A stretch of 64,000 bases of DNA from a virus: positions 1 to 64,000 of the IMG/VR virus record IMGVR_UViG_3300035189_000005; one strand, given 5' to 3'. Both the position numbers and the translations under genes were made by a program. The notes beneath the pieces were generated by a model that had not been told where the DNA came from, made no database searches, and worked only from the letters and a program-made list of their open reading frames with translations. This document shows, one piece after another, positions 40,611 to 49,739 of the stretch. Within the stretch, counting starts at the first letter, position 1, and every line of letters starts with the position of its first letter.

Positions 40611-40635
40611 AGCCCAGTCCCTGACTGGGCTTTTC
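40611..40635 (+). terminator. rho-independent terminator after the fibre gene
   Basis: Nine-base stem AGCCCAGTC/GACTGGGCT followed by TTTCATTT, about 50 bases past the fibre stop and 20 bases before the spike gene. Confidence 0.88.
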
Positions 40636-40656
40636 ATTTCAACCAAGGTAAATGAC

Positions 40657-43600
40657 ATGGCTAATCTGCCTCCCCTGATTACCGAGGAAGGTCTGGTACT
40701 CAACAACATGATGCCGGACCAAGGTGCCCTGGGTAACTACACCCCACCTGGCACTGCATCATCTGAGGGTATCTCTCTTCTCATGCGTGGTGTGCTTCGG
40801 GCAGCCATTGCCACTGGTGCCCCTGACAAGCGTGACTTCGCTCACTTCCTGTTCAATGCGGCATGCACCTACTTCTTCGGTGGTGTCCGACCAACGGCTG
40901 ATAACACTCAGACTTGGAACCACTCCTGGATTGCTAACGGTGGTGCAGCCTTCAGTGTCCGTGGCCCATTGCAGGCCAATGGTGACTTGGCTCTGTCTGG
41001 TTACCTGTACACCCGAGATCCTCAGTCCACTGTCTTCTTCACCAATGGTGTGGGTCAACTGACTCCACCACCGGATGTGATCTACCAAGCAGTGACCAGT
41101 GATTCCAAGTTTGTCTGGGACAACATGTTTTCTGACTTGACCCAAGGTAACCGGTATCAGGTGGAGTACTACATTGACGCCGTGGGCAACAAAGTCTTCG
41201 GTACTCAGACTGGTGGTTCCTTCGGTCAGCCTGCTATCCCAGCCGGTGAACACAGTGATGGTGCTCCTGGCAAGATCGTCCTGACTGAGCCACTCAATGG
41301 CAATGCGGGTGTCAACTATGCAGTGACTGTCCCTGACGTGAAGGTCAGTTACGGCGAGCTGTACGAAGCATGGCCTATGTGGCGGAAGTTGGCACAAAGC
41401 GAAGTGTCAACGGCAGCGGATGCTATCCATTGGTTCCTTGATGCTTTTGCTATGGGCATGGAATTGGAGCCAGACAACGTTGACTGGAAAAATGCTCATG
41501 ACCGGATGATGGACATCTGGCGGATCACTTGTGATCAGCAGTCCAACAGCACGATCATCTTCCAGGCTGGCAGTTCGGGGACCTACAACAACTTCCCACT
41601 GACCTACTCCTACGCCTATGGTCGAGACAACATCGACAACCCGAACACCAACTGGACGGCAGTTCCCCCAACCACTCGTTACTCCGTGGCCCGGACTGTA
41701 GATCGGTTCGTCAGTTTCGACATGCCACTAAATGATGCCACCATTGGTTCCGCTGGTAGCATTCGCTATGGGGTGGCTTTCGAGAACAGCCCGATGTATC
41801 TGGACTACACGTCTGACTCCAGCTTTTCGGTTGATATGCAATCGAACATGATCCAGACGGTATCCATGTCCATCACCGACAATGCAGGTGTTAGCTACGA
41901 AGCTTCCATCCTTATCGGTCCTGACTCTCAGCCACAACTGATCAGCCCGAGCCAGTTCCTCAAGTTCCAGAATGCTCCTGGTGATTCGGACGGAACCAAG
42001 ACAGGGGATTGGGATGATGACCCGGGCACTCTGCCTGAATATGACCCGGTTCCGTTCCCTGGCACTCGACTGGCGATGATTGGTGACTCGATCACTTGGT
42101 ACAACACTGCCTATGTCAAACCTGACTGGTCCGGTCTTTTTGAGAACTGGGGCTTTGGTATGAACGGCTACTGGACTCACTGCGATCAGATCCTCAATGG
42201 CCGGTTGGTCAATGAGCCTGCTGTGAGTACCGATGTCTCTGGGTACAAGCATGGTCTGAACTTTGCCATTGCCGGTTCCCGGATCGTCAATGCTTGGCTT
42301 CCATTGCATGACACTCTGGGCGATGGTGTCCTCAACGTCGGTCCAATGTATGCAGCACTGAACAACATCACTCGCTTCGACTGCGTGTTGTTCATGTACG
42401 GGACCAACGACTTGGCCGGTAACCTGGATGCCAGTGACACCCTTTGGCTCATCAAGAAGGCTGTCACCGATCTGGCTTCTCGTGGCAAGTGGGTCTATCT
42501 CTTGACCATCACCCCACGTTCCCGAGGTGAACTGAAGGGTTACCCGATTGCTCAGATTGACGTCATCCGTCGTCGTCTTGAGACCATCAACCAAGGATTA
42601 CGTGATTGGACGATCAACAATCCAGAGCCACCACCGAACGTTTTCTTGGTGGACCCTTATACTGATCTGCTCGGCCCGAATGGTATGGACCCAGCCGGTA
42701 CTCTCTCTTCTTCCGTTGAGGGTGGACTGGATACCCCCGGCAATTTCCGGCCTGACTTCCCTAACCGGATCTTCATGCATGACGGTCTTCACCCTGCACC
42801 AACTGGTGCTTATGTCATCGGCAAGAAACTGGCTGAGGTGATCGTTGCTTCTGGTGTGCCAGTTCGTCCTGCTGAGAACCAACTGGGAACACTGAACCTG
42901 GGGGCCAATCTTCTGCCTAACCCTGGGATGATCTTCACCAGTTACAAGGCGAGTAAGACCAACCCTCTGTCCTTCAACCTGTCTTCGATTGGTTGGGCAA
43001 CTGGTCTTGGCCCTGCTCTGCGGAATGGTGCTGACCAACACATTGGCTTCCAGTATGGCAAGCTGCCTGACTGCTGGAACTTCTGGCGATCTACCAACGT
43101 GGACACTGAAACTATTGGTTCAGGATCTGGTGGGACCTACTCCAACTTCCAGGATTACATGTGGGGTGGTTTTGTTGGTGAGTACCCGGTACTGGCCGGT
43201 TACATCAAGGATTCCACTTGGCCCATTGGTTCCGTGCTAGTGAACATTGGGGTCTATGCTGGCAAGCCTTGCTTGCAGATTGACTTCAACATTCCAATTA
43301 CTGGCAACAAGAATGAAGCCTTTGTGATCAATACTCCGATTCCCCGTGACCAGCACGGTCCGTGGGACAACTACGGGTTTGACACACCAGACCAATCCAC
43401 TGTTCGTCCGAACTATGTCTACCTTGCTGGTGACACTCTGGTGGCTGAATCTGATGTGGTCTTCCAGGGTTTTGATGCTGATCTGGTGATCTTTGACATG
43501 GCCCTATACACCTATGGTATTGAACCAAACGTGACACTGGGTGCAGTTCGTCAGTCCTTTGGTAATCACCCGTTCTTCTGGCCTCCGAGTGAGATGGACC

Positions 43601-43803
43601 GAATCCGCTTCCCGAACAATGATCGCAAGACTCGTGTCCGTGCCCCGGCAATCACGATCCCCACTTATCAGTTCACACAGACCATGCGGTATGCGGAACT
43701 GAAGTGGCAGTTCAGTTTCGACTGTTCCGTGAAAAGTGCACGGGGTACGATCATCATCCAGAACCCAGAAGTCCGTAAGGTCATCAACGGGATTCCACTC
43801 TAA
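40657..43803 (+). CDS. large tail spike/appendage with SGNH hydrolase domain
   Basis: The 1048-residue protein contains an SGNH/GDSL esterase domain in the middle: block I MIGDSITWY (about residue 475), block III-like MYGTNDLAG (about 583) and block V HDGLHPAPTGA (about 709). It likely deacetylates a surface polysaccharide. N-terminal 450 residues are probably the virion-binding part; the C-terminal 300 are beta-rich. It stands where N4 carries its large appendage/sheath gene. The ribosome site is AAGG with a standard spacing. Confidence 0.85.
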   Translation: MANLPPLITEEGLVLNNMMPDQGALGNYTPPGTASSEGISLLMRGVLRAAIATGAPDKRDFAHFLFNAACTYFFGGVRPTADNTQTWNHSWIANGGAAFSVRGPLQANGDLALSGYLYTRDPQSTVFFTNGVGQLTPPPDVIYQAVTSDSKFVWDNMFSDLTQGNRYQVEYYIDAVGNKVFGTQTGGSFGQPAIPAGEHSDGAPGKIVLTEPLNGNAGVNYAVTVPDVKVSYGELYEAWPMWRKLAQSEVSTAADAIHWFLDAFAMGMELEPDNVDWKNAHDRMMDIWRITCDQQSNSTIIFQAGSSGTYNNFPLTYSYAYGRDNIDNPNTNWTAVPPTTRYSVARTVDRFVSFDMPLNDATIGSAGSIRYGVAFENSPMYLDYTSDSSFSVDMQSNMIQTVSMSITDNAGVSYEASILIGPDSQPQLISPSQFLKFQNAPGDSDGTKTGDWDDDPGTLPEYDPVPFPGTRLAMIGDSITWYNTAYVKPDWSGLFENWGFGMNGYWTHCDQILNGRLVNEPAVSTDVSGYKHGLNFAIAGSRIVNAWLPLHDTLGDGVLNVGPMYAALNNITRFDCVLFMYGTNDLAGNLDASDTLWLIKKAVTDLASRGKWVYLLTITPRSRGELKGYPIAQIDVIRRRLETINQGLRDWTINNPEPPPNVFLVDPYTDLLGPNGMDPAGTLSSSVEGGLDTPGNFRPDFPNRIFMHDGLHPAPTGAYVIGKKLAEVIVASGVPVRPAENQLGTLNLGANLLPNPGMIFTSYKASKTNPLSFNLSSIGWATGLGPALRNGADQHIGFQYGKLPDCWNFWRSTNVDTETIGSGSGGTYSNFQDYMWGGFVGEYPVLAGYIKDSTWPIGSVLVNIGVYAGKPCLQIDFNIPITGNKNEAFVINTPIPRDQHGPWDNYGFDTPDQSTVRPNYVYLAGDTLVAESDVVFQGFDADLVIFDMALYTYGIEPNVTLGAVRQSFGNHPFFWPPSEMDRIRFPNNDRKTRVRAPAITIPTYQFTQTMRYAELKWQFSFDCSVKSARGTIIIQNPEVRKVINGIPL

Positions 43804-43811
43804 CCATCATC

Positions 43812-43830
43812 GGGGGAGTTCATCTCCCCC
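43812..43830 (+). terminator. G5/C5 intercistronic hairpin with TTGGTTC
   Basis: GGGGGAG TTCAT CTCCCCC followed at once by TTGGTTC. It has no T run. Same design as hairpins at 34329 and 52187. Confidence 0.5.
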
Positions 43831-43849
43831 TTGGTTCAAGGATATCGAC

Positions 43850-45286
43850 ATGTCCCAATACAACCTTTGGTTGCCTGGAAATGCCTTCTTCGGATTCAAC
43901 GAGGGTGTGACTACTTCTCTAGGCTACCGTACCAATGCCGCAGGTCAACGCCTGTTGGCTCAGACATTTGTCATCCCGAATAAGCGTTCAGGGTTCGGCA
44001 TCACGTTTGATCAGATCAGCCCACCCTTCCAGATGACCAAGCCACCGAAGCTCTATTACACCAGCACTTCGGCTATGACCCTGACCATCAAGGACAGTGA
44101 TGGCTGGAACTGGAATGCTCCTTGTCCTTTCCAGGCAACAGCCAAAGAACGTGGTTGGGCTTGGTCCCAATTCACAGCCAGTCCAGTACAGGAGAACGTT
44201 GGTGAACTCCCGAACAAGCCAGCAACTGGCATGATCCGGGCATTCCAGTTCTCTGGTGCTGAAGGTGTTCATGGTCCAGATGACAACGCTGCTCAGTCAA
44301 TCAGCATCAGTTACTTGGCTGGCCGTAGTCCGTCTTCTGCAACTGCGGGGAATATTCGTACAGTCGTTCTGACTGACCGTAATCCCCTGGCACACACCTG
44401 GAAAGTTGGTCAGGTGGAATTGGCCCGTGGTACTCGAAAAGAAGTGAAGTACATCGGTTCTCTGCCATTCGGTCTTCAAATGAATGGTCCCCGTAACCGG
44501 TTGTCTTCTCTCCCTTATCGTGGCCCCATCATTGCGGGCTACCAGTCCGGAACCCCTTGGATCTCTGCTGGTAACAACGACAAGTTGGGTCACATGTTGG
44601 ACTTCATGGATGAAGCTCAATCTCAATTCCATCTCCGTTCCCCAACTGGAATCTATGGACCATGGATGCACATCTACCTCCAAGCACTCTGGGACTGTGA
44701 ACAGAATGGTCTTGTTGATTCCTGGGTGTGGGATGGTCCTGATGGTAACCCTGCATGGGATGGCTGGCAGTATCGTGCGTTCGATGGAATGTCCCGTACT
44801 TGGTATGAGGCAACTATTGCCAATAATGTGACGCCAGAAAACATGAACAAGATGAAGGTGATCTCCACCCGATTCTTGGATTGGCTCTACAACTGGTTCA
44901 TGCAGAACTTGGATACTGACGGTGTACCGAATGACTGGCGTCCTGAGGGCTGGACTCAAGGAACACCATTGGCTCCAGAGCGTGGTCTTGAACCCAAGTT
45001 CACTTTCCCTGCTGCCCATGACATTGCCTTGGCACTGAAAGGCACTGTGTTCTGTACTCTTGCTGGGTACGATGGAATCAAGGGACGGTATGTGATTCAC
45101 CGTTTGATGCGTGCATTGATTCCACTGCAAGTTGTTGATCCAGCAGAAGAATATGAAATGCGTGGAGCATTCACTCTTAACCCAACCGGTTTTGAAGTCT
45201 ACGGTTTTGAGCAAGGTGAGATCTTGGAAGCACTGGCACTGTGTGTACAGCATCCAAATCTTATGCTCACATTACCGGCAGGCTAA
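43850..45286 (+). CDS. tail-associated protein, 478 aa
   Basis: ATG at 43850 (MSQYNLWL) after AAGGAT; an upstream extension to 43736 overlaps the spike gene and is rejected. The N-terminal 200 residues are beta-rich; the C-terminal half is Trp/Tyr/Phe-rich and helical (WMHIYLQALWDCEQNGLVDS, LDWLYNWFMQNLD), like the alpha/alpha-barrel proteins seen among carbohydrate-active enzymes, but I see no clear catalytic pair. Adjacent to the spike, so it may be an adsorption-apparatus component. Confidence 0.7.
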   Translation: MSQYNLWLPGNAFFGFNEGVTTSLGYRTNAAGQRLLAQTFVIPNKRSGFGITFDQISPPFQMTKPPKLYYTSTSAMTLTIKDSDGWNWNAPCPFQATAKERGWAWSQFTASPVQENVGELPNKPATGMIRAFQFSGAEGVHGPDDNAAQSISISYLAGRSPSSATAGNIRTVVLTDRNPLAHTWKVGQVELARGTRKEVKYIGSLPFGLQMNGPRNRLSSLPYRGPIIAGYQSGTPWISAGNNDKLGHMLDFMDEAQSQFHLRSPTGIYGPWMHIYLQALWDCEQNGLVDSWVWDGPDGNPAWDGWQYRAFDGMSRTWYEATIANNVTPENMNKMKVISTRFLDWLYNWFMQNLDTDGVPNDWRPEGWTQGTPLAPERGLEPKFTFPAAHDIALALKGTVFCTLAGYDGIKGRYVIHRLMRALIPLQVVDPAEEYEMRGAFTLNPTGFEVYGFEQGEILEALALCVQHPNLMLTLPAG

Positions 45287-45304
45287 TTGCCATTAGCTAC
45301 TCTT

Positions 45305-45329
45305 GGGGGGATTGAGCGATAATCCCCCC
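45305..45329 (+). terminator. G6/C6 intercistronic hairpin before the lysis cassette
   Basis: GGGGGGATT GAGCGAT AATCCCCCC, nine-base perfect stem. No T run; likely mRNA structure between tail and lysis genes. Confidence 0.5.
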
Positions 45330-45356
45330 ACAACACAAGTCATAGGACTGCTAGAC

Positions 45357-45692
45357 ATGACCGGAGAATCCCCTGAAGTGCAAATGGCTCGTCTCGAAGA
45401 ACGGATGAAGACGGTACTCAATCGACTGGATGAGGCGAAAGAGGACCAGAAAAATCACCGTGAGTGGATGATCGGAATGAGCAAAACCCTGACTGATGTA
45501 GCCAACCGGCTTCAGGGGGTGGAGAACAACTTTGCTCGGGCTTCCCCGACCATTGAAGAATTCATCACCATCAAGCACAAAGTTGTAGGTGCAGGTGTGC
45601 TGGGAAAATGGGCTTGGGCCGCAGGTGCAGCAATCATCACCTTCGTCTACAGCGTGCGTGAATCAATCATCCTTTGGATCACCAAACAATGA
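45357..45692 (+). CDS. tail-anchored membrane protein of the lysis cassette, 111 aa
   Basis: ATG at 45357 after AGGA. A long charged coiled-coil-like region (MARLEERMKTVLNRLDEAKE) is followed by one transmembrane helix near the C-terminus (WAWAAGAAIITFVYSVRES). The layout resembles phage small membrane proteins beside holins. It overlaps the holin start. Could be an antiholin or a second holin. Confidence 0.7.
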   Translation: MTGESPEVQMARLEERMKTVLNRLDEAKEDQKNHREWMIGMSKTLTDVANRLQGVENNFARASPTIEEFITIKHKVVGAGVLGKWAWAAGAAIITFVYSVRESIILWITKQ

Positions 45693-45934
45693 AGATCGAA
45701 CTCGTTCCCAATTGGAAACGGGCTTGGAAATTTGCCTCAGTACAGTTGCCTGTACTGGGGCTCATCCTCATGTCCATTTCTGATGTTGTCCAACAGGCAT
45801 GGCAGCAACTACCTCAACAGGTTCAGCAAAACATGCCCCACTCATCCACCATTGCGATGGGAGTATTTGCCCTGAGTATCCTGGGTCGAATTCTCGTATT
45901 CACACAGAAGGAACCTGTAAATGCTGACTCCTAA
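45689..45934 (+). CDS. holin, DUF7940-type
   Basis: The 81-residue protein has the conserved N-terminal WKRAWKFASVQLPVLGLILM helix, the middle VVQQAWQQLPQQVQQNMP, and a second hydrophobic helix TIAMGVFALSILGRILVF. This pattern is that of small two-helix holins common in Gram-negative phages. It is followed by the muramidase with a 14-base overlap. Confidence 0.8.
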   Translation: MKIELVPNWKRAWKFASVQLPVLGLILMSISDVVQQAWQQLPQQVQQNMPHSSTIAMGVFALSILGRILVFTQKEPVNADS

Positions 45935-46547
45935 CAAGAAGGTTGTCGGTGGTACATCTGCTGTCATGGCCGCTGTCGTTGCAGCGGTCTTTGCTGTTGA
46001 AGGCGGATTCACCACCGACAAGAACGACCGAGGCAACTGGACTTCAGGTGTCGTAGGCCAGGGTGAACTGAAAGGGACCAACCATGGCATCAGTGCCATG
46101 TCCTACCCCAATCTGGACATCAAGAATCTGACTCAGGAACAGGCAACCGAGATCTATGTCCGGGACTACATCAAACAGCCCAAGTACGATCTGATCATCA
46201 ACCTGTCACCGGCTGTCGGACAGAAGCTGGTCGATATGGGAGTCAACGTTGGCCCTGCCCGTTCTTCCACTTGGTTCCAGCAAAGCCTCAACTCCTTGAG
46301 TCGAGGTGGTACTGACTTTCCTCAAATTAATGTTGATGGTAAAGTCGGAACCAATACGGCCAACACCTATGCCAGTCTTCAGAAACGTCGGGGTAAGGTG
46401 CTGGCTTGTGAGTTGACGATCAAACTCTTGGATGCCCAGCAGGGTGTTCACTACATGAGCCTTACCAAGCTGAGCATCTATACCCCAGGTTGGGTGTCTC
46501 AACGGATAGGCAATGTGCCGCTGGAAAAGTGCAAAGAGGAAAAGTGA
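45921..46547 (+). CDS. endolysin, N-acetylmuramidase of GH108 type with N-terminal SAR-like segment
   Basis: An N-terminal hydrophobic segment (AVMAAVVAAVFAVEGG) precedes the catalytic glutamate region VEGGFTTDKNDRGNWT (Glu about residue 26), the GH108 signature of N4 gp61. The C-terminal part has the peptidoglycan-binding-like VDGKVGTNTANTY segment. The segment can act as a signal-arrest-release anchor. It cleaves the murein backbone at lysis. Confidence 0.9.
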   Translation: MLTPNKKVVGGTSAVMAAVVAAVFAVEGGFTTDKNDRGNWTSGVVGQGELKGTNHGISAMSYPNLDIKNLTQEQATEIYVRDYIKQPKYDLIINLSPAVGQKLVDMGVNVGPARSSTWFQQSLNSLSRGGTDFPQINVDGKVGTNTANTYASLQKRRGKVLACELTIKLLDAQQGVHYMSLTKLSIYTPGWVSQRIGNVPLEKCKEEK

Positions 46548-46548
46548 C

Positions 46549-47058
46549 ATGTTCGATCCAAAGGGAATTGCTATGGTCTCTGCTGCGGTGATTCTCTTTG
46601 GAGGTGGCCTGTACTTCACTGGCTACTCCAATGGTGAAACCCATGCCCGTCTTGAGACAGCACTTGAGGCTGAAGCCACAGCAAAGAAGGTCACCGATCT
46701 GCAACACGAACTCATGGCAGCATCTGCCACCCACAGTCGAGAGATGCAGGAGATCTACAATGACTATGCCCAGGAAAGTCAGAAGCATGCCTTGGCTCTG
46801 GATGCTATTTCTGTCGATGCCAATAACCGGTTGCAGCTCAGTAAAGCCCGAGCCGACGTATATCAACGTCAGGCCCGAAGTAGCTCCGCTGAACAAGAAC
46901 GTCTTGCAAAGCATGCAGCCGAACTCGACCGAACTATTGAAGAAGGTCGATCTCTGGTTAGAGAACTCCGGGAAGCTGTTGGACAGCGTGATGCTGCCAT
47001 CCGAGCATTAGGTAGTATGATTACCACCGACCGTAAACTGTTCTCTACGAGTAATTGA
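46549..47058 (+). CDS. Rz: i-spanin (Rz-like)
   Basis: ATG at 46549 two bases after the muramidase stop. One N-terminal transmembrane helix ([18 protein letters not shown]) and a long periplasmic coiled coil rich in Glu/Gln/Arg, 169 residues in all. With the embedded Rz1 frame it forms the spanin pair that fuses the two membranes at lysis. Confidence 0.88.
   Translation: MFDPKGIAMVSAAVILFGGGLYFTGYSNGETHARLETALEAEATAKKVTDLQHELMAASATHSREMQEIYNDYAQESQKHALALDAISVDANNRLQLSKARADVYQRQARSSSAEQERLAKHAAELDRTIEEGRSLVRELREAVGQRDAAIRALGSMITTDRKLFSTSN
46760..47011 (+). CDS. Rz1: o-spanin lipoprotein (Rz1-like), embedded in Rz in another frame
   Basis: An internal frame starting at ATG 46760 with AGGAGA at ideal spacing encodes 83 residues: a signal peptide ending in the lipobox PITGC ([18 protein letters not shown]), then a proline-containing mature part. 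This nested arrangement inside Rz is the standard Rz/Rz1 layout. Confidence 0.85.
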   Translation: MTMPRKVRSMPWLWMLFLSMPITGCSSVKPEPTYINVRPEVAPLNKNVLQSMQPNSTELLKKVDLWLENSGKLLDSVMLPSEH

Positions 47059-47059
47059 A

Positions 47060-49360
47060 ATGACCACATCTGATACCGATCTGCTCTACAACAAGGATGG
47101 GCAGTACGCACCCAAGATTACTGACTGGGCCAAGGAACCTGATCTTAAAGATCTGAAGGCTGATGCTGAGGCTGCACGCCCAGCACAACAGATTCAGGTG
47201 TCCAAGATCCGTCGTTGGAATGACATCCTCAAGGCCACCGGCAAGTTTGCTGGACCCAATGTGAAAGGACGTTCCTCTGTTCAGCCCAAGCTGACCCGGC
47301 AGCAGGCCGAGTGGCGATATGCTGCATTGAGTGAACCCTTCCTCGGTTCCAACAAACTGTTCAACGTAAAGCCCGTCACCTTCGAGGACGACAACGGTGC
47401 CAAGCAGAACGAGTTGGTCCTGAACTGGCAATTCCGCACCAAGCTGAATCGGGTCAAGTTCATTGATGACTTGGTTCGATCCACTGTTGATGATGGTACT
47501 TCTATCGTCCGTGTGGGATGGAAGCGTAATGCCATCAAGATCTGGCAGGAAGTGCCAGTCTATGACCATTACCCAATCCAGGATGAGCAACAGCTTCAGA
47601 TGTTCCAGCAAGCCATGCAGATGAAGGAAGAAGACATCCGTGGTTTCAACGAACAAGCTGACCCAGCACTGAAAGCTGCTCTGGAGTATTACGAGGAATC
47701 CGGTCAAGCCACCATTGCTGTGCAGACTGGTACTCAACGGGTTCAGGTCGAGAAGCTTCTGGAAAACAAACCGGAACTGACCATCCTCAACCCAACGAAC
47801 GTGATCATCGACCCTTCGTGTGAAGGCGACATGGACAAGGCTCTGTTCGCCATCATCTCTTTCGAGACCTGCCAAGCAGACCTCAAGAAAGAGCCTGATC
47901 GTTACAAGAACCTCGAATACGTTTTGTGGGAATCAGCATCTCCGGCCACCACTGCCGACCATGCCACCAACACCCCCGACTCCTTCCAGTTCACCGACGA
48001 ACTGCGGAAGAAGGTAGTGGCCTACGAATACTGGGGCTACAGCGATATCAAGGGTGATGGGACTTTGGTTCCGATTGTCTGCACTTGGATCGGCAATACC
48101 ATGATCCGTTGTGAAGAGAACCCTTACCCGGACCAGAAGTTGCCCTTCGTTGTCATCCCTTATCTGCCGGTCAAACGTGACCTGTACGGTGAGCCAGATG
48201 CTGAAATGCTGGTGGACTTCCAGCAGATTCACGGTGCAATCACCCGTGGCATGGTGGACTTGCTCGGTCGTTCGGCCAACAGCCAGATTGGTTTTGCCAA
48301 GGGCATGTTGGACCCACTGAACCGGAAGCGGTTTGATTCGGGTGCGGATTACGAGTTCAACCCCAATGCCAACCCACAGAACAACCTGATCGAGCACAAG
48401 TTCCCTGAGCTTCCTCAGTCGGCCATGATGATGCTGAACATCCAGCAGAACCAAGCCGAGTCCATGACTGGTGTGAAGTCTTTCTCTGGCGGTGTGTCTG
48501 GTGAATCCTACGGCCAAGTGGCTGCTGGTATTCGTGGTGCACTCGATGCTGCATCCAAGCGTGAGATGGCAATCCTTCGCCGTATCGCCAAAGGCATGAT
48601 GGAGATCGCCACCAAGATCACTGCCATGAACCAAGTGTTCATGTCTGAGAAAGAAGTGGTACGGGTCACCAACCAAGAGTTCGTGACTGTTCTGCGTGAT
48701 GACCTTCAGGGCAACTTCGACTTGGAAGTGGATATCTCCACTGCCGAGGTGGATAACCAGAAGTCCCAGGATCTGGCATTCATGCTTCAGACCGTTGGTC
48801 CTAACACTGATCCTCAGATCATGATGACGATCCTGGCAGAGATTGCAGACCTGAAGCGTATGCCTGCATTGGCTCAGAAGCTTCGGATGTGGAAACCAAC
48901 ACCAGATCCAATCGTCGAGCAACTCAAGCAGCTTGAAGTGCAGAAGGCTCAAATGGAGATCCAGAAGCTTCAGTCTGAGATTGCTCTCAATGACGCCAAG
49001 GCCAAACAAGCTGGTGCTCAAGGTGACCTTGCTAACCTGGACTTTGTTGAACAGGAGACTGGTACTAAACACGCTCGTGATATGGCTCTACAAAAAGCTC
49101 AGTCGGAAGGTAACCAGAATCTTCAGGTCACCAAGGCTCTTACTCAACCAGTTAAAGAGGGTGAGAAGGCACCGAACATTAATGCTGCGGTTGGTTTTAA
49201 CGCGATTAGTGATAAACTGAATCAAGCTAGCCAACCAATGAGTCCCAGTAGTATGATCGGTCGGGACTTAGCAGCACAGCAAGACAACTCGCGTAATCTG
49301 AATTCCAGTCGGTTCCAACCACAATTGGACCCGGCACTTAACCCAGCAATGAACCTCTAA
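47060..49360 (+). CDS. portal protein (N4 gp59-like)
   Basis: The 766-residue protein directly follows the lysis genes and precedes the scaffold/capsid block. It shows the N4-type portal pattern: [12 protein letters not shown]-like early segment, [19 protein letters not shown], and a long helical stem ([20 protein letters not shown]) near residues 615-680 with an Asn/Gln-rich tail. It forms the dodecameric ring for packaging and ejection. The N-terminal [20 protein letters not shown] is acidic and flexible. Confidence 0.9.
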   Translation: MTTSDTDLLYNKDGQYAPKITDWAKEPDLKDLKADAEAARPAQQIQVSKIRRWNDILKATGKFAGPNVKGRSSVQPKLTRQQAEWRYAALSEPFLGSNKLFNVKPVTFEDDNGAKQNELVLNWQFRTKLNRVKFIDDLVRSTVDDGTSIVRVGWKRNAIKIWQEVPVYDHYPIQDEQQLQMFQQAMQMKEEDIRGFNEQADPALKAALEYYEESGQATIAVQTGTQRVQVEKLLENKPELTILNPTNVIIDPSCEGDMDKALFAIISFETCQADLKKEPDRYKNLEYVLWESASPATTADHATNTPDSFQFTDELRKKVVAYEYWGYSDIKGDGTLVPIVCTWIGNTMIRCEENPYPDQKLPFVVIPYLPVKRDLYGEPDAEMLVDFQQIHGAITRGMVDLLGRSANSQIGFAKGMLDPLNRKRFDSGADYEFNPNANPQNNLIEHKFPELPQSAMMMLNIQQNQAESMTGVKSFSGGVSGESYGQVAAGIRGALDAASKREMAILRRIAKGMMEIATKITAMNQVFMSEKEVVRVTNQEFVTVLRDDLQGNFDLEVDISTAEVDNQKSQDLAFMLQTVGPNTDPQIMMTILAEIADLKRMPALAQKLRMWKPTPDPIVEQLKQLEVQKAQMEIQKLQSEIALNDAKAKQAGAQGDLANLDFVEQETGTKHARDMALQKAQSEGNQNLQVTKALTQPVKEGEKAPNINAAVGFNAISDKLNQASQPMSPSSMIGRDLAAQQDNSRNLNSSRFQPQLDPALNPAMNL

Positions 49361-49373
49361 AGGACCACTCAGC

Positions 49374-49733
49374 ATGTCTGAAGTCACAGTTGAACAGTTT
49401 GAAAATCACCTCGATGGCTTGAAAGAAACCATCGAATTCCGTGACGCCGTACAACGTCTGGCGAAGAACCGGGATTTCGTCAAGGTAATCACCAACGGTT
49501 TCATGCTCCACGAAGCATCCCGTTATGTGCAAGCCTCCGGCGATCCGGCTCTTACTGCCGTCCAGCGTGCGGATGCTCTGGCCATTGCCCAGGCATCGGG
49601 TCACCTGAAGCGCTTTCTGTCGGTGTCGATCCAGATCGGCAACAAGGCTCAGGACGATATGCCTGAGCTGGAACGTCAGCTCGATCTGGCTCGTCGTGGT
49701 GTTGACGACGATGACGACTTCGGCCAGGAGTAA
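49374..49733 (+). CDS. N4 gp58-like structural protein, 119 aa
   Basis: GGACCACTCAGC spaced before ATG. Helical with an acidic tail (DDDDDFGQE). It lies between portal and scaffold-like genes as N4 gp58 does. Function in head assembly inferred from place. Confidence 0.7.
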   Translation: MSEVTVEQFENHLDGLKETIEFRDAVQRLAKNRDFVKVITNGFMLHEASRYVQASGDPALTAVQRADALAIAQASGHLKRFLSVSIQIGNKAQDDMPELERQLDLARRGVDDDDDFGQE

Positions 49734-49739
49734 TAGACC

